From positions 1 to 64,000 of the forward strand of contig NZ_JTLI01000029.1 of assembly GCF_000799075.1 (NCBI RefSeq): 64,000 bases of DNA. Direction: 5' to 3'. This document shows positions 60,415 to 64,000 of this stretch, piece by piece (position 1 is the first letter of the stretch; each line of letters opens with the position of its first letter). The notes under the pieces are model-generated. The model was not told where the DNA came from. It saw only the letters and a list, made by a program, of their open reading frames with translations, and searched no databases. This DNA comes from Cetobacterium sp. ZOR0034 (GTDB taxonomy: Bacteria > Fusobacteriota > Fusobacteriia > Fusobacteriales > Fusobacteriaceae). The position numbers and the translations under genes are program-made.

Positions 60415-61293
60415 ATGTGTACGAAATTATTTGAACCAAAAGTTGATTATGTATTTAAAAATCTATTTGGATCAGAAAAACATCCAAGAATATTGATATC
60501 CTTTTTAAATGCATGTATAAAACCAGAAAGTCCAATAGTTAGTGTTCAACTAAAAAATACAGAATTATCAAAAGAATATATTGAAGATAGTTTCTCTAGA
60601 TTAGATGTTTTAGCTAAAACAGATAAAGGAGAGATAATAAATATTGAAATGCAAAGAGCTGATGAAAAAAATATGATAAAGCGTAGTCTTTACTATTGGT
60701 CAAAAGCTTTTTCTGGAGAATATGGAGGAAAAAGTAGATATAGGGAACTTCCTAGAACTATCTGTATAAATGTTATAGATTTTAATCTTTTGTTAGAAGA
60801 AAATTATCATAATAAATATATTTTAAAAAATGCTAAAACTAGTAATATTTTAACTGATACTATGGAAATACATTTTATTGAACTGCCAAAAATGAAAGAG
60901 ATTGATACCAAAGACGCTCTTAGTATGTGGACAGCATTTATAAATGATCCAAATGATGATAAAGTTATCGAACTAGAAAGCATGCTTGAAGAACTTCATG
61001 AAGCTCGAATTGAATTAGCAAGAATAAGTAGAGACCCAAAAGAAGCTGAAAATTATAGACTTCGTCAAAATGCGATGAACGAAAGAATGAATGCACTTTT
61101 AGAAGCTGAAGATAAAGGAATTGCTAAAGGCATAGCTCAGGGTATGGCTCAAGGTATAGCTCGAGGTATCGCAGAAGGAGAAAAATTAGCTAAATTAGAA
61201 ATTGCTAAGACTTCATTACAAAATGGATTAAGTCCTGACATTATAACTCAAATAACTGGATTAACTATTGAAGAGATTGAAAATTTGAAATAA
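60415..61293 (+). CDS. Rpn family PD-(D/E)XK nuclease (recombination-promoting nuclease/putative transposase)
   Basis: The protein of about 292 residues starts with the family pattern (FEPKVDYVFKNLFGSEKHPRILISFLNA) and has the nuclease core RLDVLAKTDKGEIINIEMQ (D, then E-x-Q) and YYWSKAFSGEY. A Gly-Ala repeat follows near residue 240 (KGIAKGIAQGMAQGIARG). Family members are RecA-independent recombination-promoting endonucleases. ATG 60415 has AGGA upstream; a GTG at 60406 is too close to that site. Confidence 0.87.
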   Translation: MCTKLFEPKVDYVFKNLFGSEKHPRILISFLNACIKPESPIVSVQLKNTELSKEYIEDSFSRLDVLAKTDKGEIINIEMQRADEKNMIKRSLYYWSKAFSGEYGGKSRYRELPRTICINVIDFNLLLEENYHNKYILKNAKTSNILTDTMEIHFIELPKMKEIDTKDALSMWTAFINDPNDDKVIELESMLEELHEARIELARISRDPKEAENYRLRQNAMNERMNALLEAEDKGIAKGIAQGMAQGIARGIAEGEKLAKLEIAKTSLQNGLSPDIITQITGLTIEEIENLK

Positions 61294-61397
61294 AGATATT
61301 TTAAATAAACCCTATATCATTTATTCAAAATTTATGATAAAATTTAAATATTGTTTGTAAAAAATAAATTTAATAAATAGATTAGGAGTAAAAATTT

Positions 61398-62951
61398 ATG
61401 AGTATTTTAGATGTAAAAGACGTAAGTCATGGATTTGGTTCTAGAGTTATTCTTGAAAACGCCTCATTCAGACTTTTAAAAGGTGAGCATGTTGGTCTTG
61501 TTGGAGCCAACGGAGAAGGAAAATCTACTTTCCTTAACATTATAACTGGTAAACTTATGCCTGATGAAGGTAAAGTTTCATGGTGTAATCACATAACTAC
61601 TGGTTACCTTGACCAATATAGTACTTTAGAAAAAGGAAAAACAATCAGAGATATCTTAAAATCAGCTTTTGCTGGAATGTTCCAACTTGAACAAGACATC
61701 ATGGATCTTTATACAAAAATGGGAGATTGTACTCCTGAAGAGATGGACGAAATCTTAGAGGAGATTGGAGAGATTCAAAGTATCCTTGAAGGAGGAGATT
61801 TCTATAATCTTGACTCTAAAATAGAGGAATATGCAGCTGGATTAGGTCTATTAGATATCGGACTTGAAAAAGATGTATCAGAGCTTTCTGGAGGACAAAG
61901 AGCAAAGATTCTTCTAGCTAAAGTACTTCTAGAAAATCCAATGATTCTTATACTAGATGAGCCTACAAACTTCCTAGATGAAGATCATATAATCTGGTTA
62001 AAGAACTTCTTACAAAACTATGAGAATGCTTTTATTCTAGTTTCACACGATATTCCATTCTTAAATGATGTTACAAACGTAATTTATCATATAGAAGCTG
62101 CTGAGTTAACTAGATATACTGGAGACTACTACCAATTTAGAGAGATGTATGAACTGAAAAAGAGACAAATCGAATCAGCTTATAAAAAGCAACAAAAAGA
62201 GATTGCTCATCTTCAAGATTTCATAGCTCGTAACAAAGCTAGAGTTGCTACGACAAACTTAGCAAAAGATAGACAAAAGAAACTTGATCGTATGGATATA
62301 ATTGAGATTGCTAGAGAGAAACCAAAACCAATATTCGGATTTAAAACTGCTCGTACTCCATCTAGAGAGATTATAACAGTTAAAGATCTTGTTATCGGAT
62401 ATGATGAGCCATTAACAAAACCACTTAACTTCACAATTGAACGTAATCAAAAAATTGCCATCAAAGGAGTTAACGGTTTAGGAAAATCAACTCTTTTAAA
62501 TACAATTTTAAAAAATATAAAAGCTTTATCTGGGGAGATTGAGCATGGACAATTCTTAGAAGTTGGATACTTCAAACAAGAAGAGGAAAGTTCAACAACA
62601 ACTGCTCTAGATGAGTTCTGGAATGAGTTCCCTGGACTTACAAATGCAGAAGTTAGAGCTGCTCTTGCTAGATGTGGATTAACTACCGACCATATCACAA
62701 GTCAAATGCGTGTTCTTTCTGGAGGAGAAAATGCAAAAGTTAGACTTGCTAAAATCATGAACCGTGAAATAAACTTCTTAGTTCTAGATGAGCCTACAAA
62801 TCACTTAGATATTGATGCTAAAGAGGAACTTAAAAGAGCAATAAAAGAGTTTAATGGAACTGTTTTAATGGTAAGTCACGAACCAGAATTCTATATGGAC
62901 GTTGCTACTGAAATTTGGAACGTTGAAGATTGGACGACTAAAATTATATAA
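61398..62951 (+). CDS. ABC-F family ATPase (YbiT/YkpA-like)
   Basis: The 517-residue protein has two ABC ATPase domains without membrane segments: Walker A GANGEGKST and GVNGLGKST, signatures LSGGQRAK and LSGGENAK, and two DEPTNFLD/DEPTNHLD motifs, joined by a basic linker (~240-310; KKRQIESAYKKQQKEIAHLQ). ABC-F proteins act on the ribosome as translation factors or antibiotic protection. This sequence looks like the housekeeping YbiT/YkpA group. Confidence 0.92.
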   Translation: MSILDVKDVSHGFGSRVILENASFRLLKGEHVGLVGANGEGKSTFLNIITGKLMPDEGKVSWCNHITTGYLDQYSTLEKGKTIRDILKSAFAGMFQLEQDIMDLYTKMGDCTPEEMDEILEEIGEIQSILEGGDFYNLDSKIEEYAAGLGLLDIGLEKDVSELSGGQRAKILLAKVLLENPMILILDEPTNFLDEDHIIWLKNFLQNYENAFILVSHDIPFLNDVTNVIYHIEAAELTRYTGDYYQFREMYELKKRQIESAYKKQQKEIAHLQDFIARNKARVATTNLAKDRQKKLDRMDIIEIAREKPKPIFGFKTARTPSREIITVKDLVIGYDEPLTKPLNFTIERNQKIAIKGVNGLGKSTLLNTILKNIKALSGEIEHGQFLEVGYFKQEEESSTTTALDEFWNEFPGLTNAEVRAALARCGLTTDHITSQMRVLSGGENAKVRLAKIMNREINFLVLDEPTNHLDIDAKEELKRAIKEFNGTVLMVSHEPEFYMDVATEIWNVEDWTTKII

Positions 62952-62959
62952 ATTTATAT

Positions 62960-62995
62960 AAAATCTGTTGATAATTTATCAGCAGATTTTTTTAT
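62960..62995 (+). terminator. Terminator after the ABC-F gene
   Basis: AAATCTGTTGATAA/TTATCAGCAGATTT (14 bp with one G-U) is followed by seven T. Confidence 0.9.
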
Positions 62996-63110
62996 TAAAA
63001 AATTTTTAAACTTTTCAAAAAAAACTTGCTTTTTTTCATTTAACAGTTTATAATTTATCCATAAATGAAATCATTACAAATTTAAAAAAGTAATAAAAAG
63101 GAGGCATATA

Positions 63111-63296
63111 ATGAAAATATTACTAGCAACTTCTATTCTTACTTTATCTTTAATGGCATACAGCACAGAAAAAACATATTCAGTTCCAGCTACTGGTACT
63201 TTAATGAAATATACAACTCAAGATAATAACAACAAGAACTTAGATACAAAATATTTTTCTGCAACAGGTTCGTTAGCTTTTTATAACAATAATTAA
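63111..63296 (+). CDS. Small secreted protein (61 aa), unknown
   Basis: The protein has a signal peptide (MKILLATSILTLSLMAYS) and a mature part of about 43 residues rich in Asn, Thr and aromatic residues (SVPATGTLMKYTTQ; ATGSLAFYNNN). It has an excellent ribosome site (AAGGAGG) and its own terminator, so it is a real gene. I do not recognise the family. An ATGTL/ATGSL pair hints at a short internal repeat. Confidence 0.7.
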   Translation: MKILLATSILTLSLMAYSTEKTYSVPATGTLMKYTTQDNNNKNLDTKYFSATGSLAFYNNN

Positions 63297-63304
63297 TTAA
63301 TAAA

Positions 63305-63341
63305 AAATCCACTAATTTTATGATAAATCAGTGGATTTTTT
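63305..63341. terminator. Bidirectional terminator
   Basis: AATCCACT/AGTGGATT arms, with A and T runs outside, serve the small secreted protein and the convergent oxidoreductase gene. Confidence 0.85.
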
Positions 63342-63343
63342 TA

Positions 63344-64000
63344 TTATTTTTTTAATTTTATTTTAGTTTTATATCTATTTAGCCATGCATTTAAAGAATT
63401 AGAATTTTTCTTTTTCAAATCTCTCTTATTGTGCTGCTCTCCAAATATTAAATCAACTATATGAAGCGTTTTTGTTTCTCCAACTTCTAAAGCCTCTCTA
63501 CATCCAGCACAATATGTCAAAATATTTCCTGTGCTACTGCTTTCTGCTCTTTTTTTCCTAACCTCTTCACTTATCTCTGAAGCAACCGTAGCTACCATTC
63601 CTCCGAGTCCACAGCATCTTGTTTTCTCCTTCGAGTATTCAAACTCCTCATATTCATATCCCAACTCATTCACAATCCACCTAACTCCATCTTGAATGGA
63701 CTTCTCAAATCTAGTTGGACATGAATCATGAATATTAAATTTAAGATCAGATCCGATTCCTATATTGATTTTTTCTTCAGGCAATCCTATTTCTGGTAGT
63801 AGCTCCCACAAAGATATTATTTCTATATCTAAATCTTTCTTAAACATCTTATAACATGATTGACATGCAACAACTATTTTTTCTACATTTTTTTCTTTAA
63901 ATTGTTTTTCTAATTTTTCAAATTTTTTAGAAAATAACTCTGCCTCTCCAATATCTCTAGTTGGTTTACCACAACATGCTAACATCGATTGAACACTGTT
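63344..64000 (-). CDS. Cysteine-rich (CCG-domain) iron-sulfur oxidoreductase subunit, 5'-partial
   Basis: At least 218 residues with two CCG (heterodisulfide-reductase-type) domains: ACCGKP, VVACQSCYKMF, then DSCPTRF, TRCCGLGG and YCAGC. This domain occurs in HdrB/D, GlpC, LldE and GlcF-type subunits that pass electrons to quinone or disulfides. The frame is open to the window edge and the first ATG (63985) has no ribosome site, so the gene almost surely begins outside the window, where an iron-sulfur N-terminal part is expected. Confidence 0.82.
   Translation of the reverse strand, partial: NSVQSMLACCGKPTRDIGEAELFSKKFEKLEKQFKEKNVEKIVVACQSCYKMFKKDLDIEIISLWELLPEIGLPEEKINIGIGSDLKFNIHDSCPTRFEKSIQDGVRWIVNELGYEYEEFEYSKEKTRCCGLGGMVATVASEISEEVRKKRAESSSTGNILTYCAGCREALEVGETKTLHIVDLIFGEQHNKRDLKKKNSNSLNAWLNRYKTKIKLKK

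Noticed and set aside
60415-61293. Rpn gene as proof of an active mobile element
   Set aside because: The family is labelled a putative transposase, but no terminal inverted repeats or target duplications are visible around it.
1-64000. CRISPR arrays, tRNA or rRNA genes, prophage
   Set aside because: I found no regularly spaced repeats, no tRNA cloverleaf-like sequence, no rRNA segment and no phage structural genes.

Overview
The window is about 70% A+T and reads as a Gram-negative anaerobe of the phylum Fusobacteriota, most like Fusobacterium or Cetobacterium. This rests on the base composition, the outer-membrane genes, the cobalt chelatase behind a cobalamin riboswitch, the low-GC-style intrinsic terminators and the general look of the proteins. 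The assignment is inference; there is no rRNA or other marker here. I see no tRNA, rRNA, CRISPR array or insertion sequence.

Layout. 0.3-9 kb: LysE exporter, XRE-cupin regulator, and a NikABCDE-type importer in one operon with a MATE exporter and an M14-type deacylase. 9-11.6 kb: small redox and regulator genes (VOC/HxlR, ferredoxin/PNPOx/Rrf2), each divergent pair with a candidate operator. 11.6-13.5 kb: an NSS amino-acid symporter with its tiny MetS-like partner, preceded by a leucine-rich leader peptide and an attenuator. 14-20.2 kb: two-component system plus TolC, MacA and split MacB efflux operon. 20.2-23.7 kb: MsrA, exported CbiK under a cobalamin riboswitch, an AtpR-like membrane protein, and a DUF4402 protein under a c-di-GMP-I riboswitch. 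23.7-32.8 kb: four-gene secreted/outer-membrane cluster with DUF11-like domains. 33-37 kb: MprF-type aminoacyl transferase domain plus MgtA. 37-48.7 kb: PmrAB-like two-component system divergent from a UDP-sugar, polyprenyl-phosphate-sugar and ArnT-like transferase pathway, probably for lipid A modification, followed by a PAP2/methyltransferase/flavin operon. 48.8-53.4 kb: a PLD-helicase locus with an apparent invertible segment and a serine recombinase. 53.5-60.2 kb: metNIQ plus an M20 amidohydrolase behind a methionine-rich leader peptide, then a CoA-disulfide reductase-rhodanese and an Acr3 exporter. 60.4-64 kb: Rpn-type nuclease, ABC-F ATPase, a small secreted protein and a partial iron-sulfur oxidoreductase subunit.

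The most interesting region is 48.8-53.4 kb. Two perfect 19-bp inverted repeats (50841-50859 and 51788-51806) flank a segment holding the missing C-terminus of the helicase and a methyltransferase, both on the wrong strand. Inverting the segment on paper restores a continuous 785-residue helicase, followed by the coupled methyltransferase and then by a DNA-binding-repeat protein whose frame runs through the other repeat. A serine invertase/resolvase lies 1 kb away. This looks like a phase-variable helicase/methyltransferase locus captured in its disrupted state.

The second theme is ribosome-mediated attenuation. Two amino-acid transporter operons (NSS symporter; metNIQ) each carry a short unannotated leader peptide rich in the codons for one amino acid (leucine; methionine), followed by mutually exclusive hairpins ending in a terminator. 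The leader sequence also predicts the substrate of the NSS symporter: leucine.
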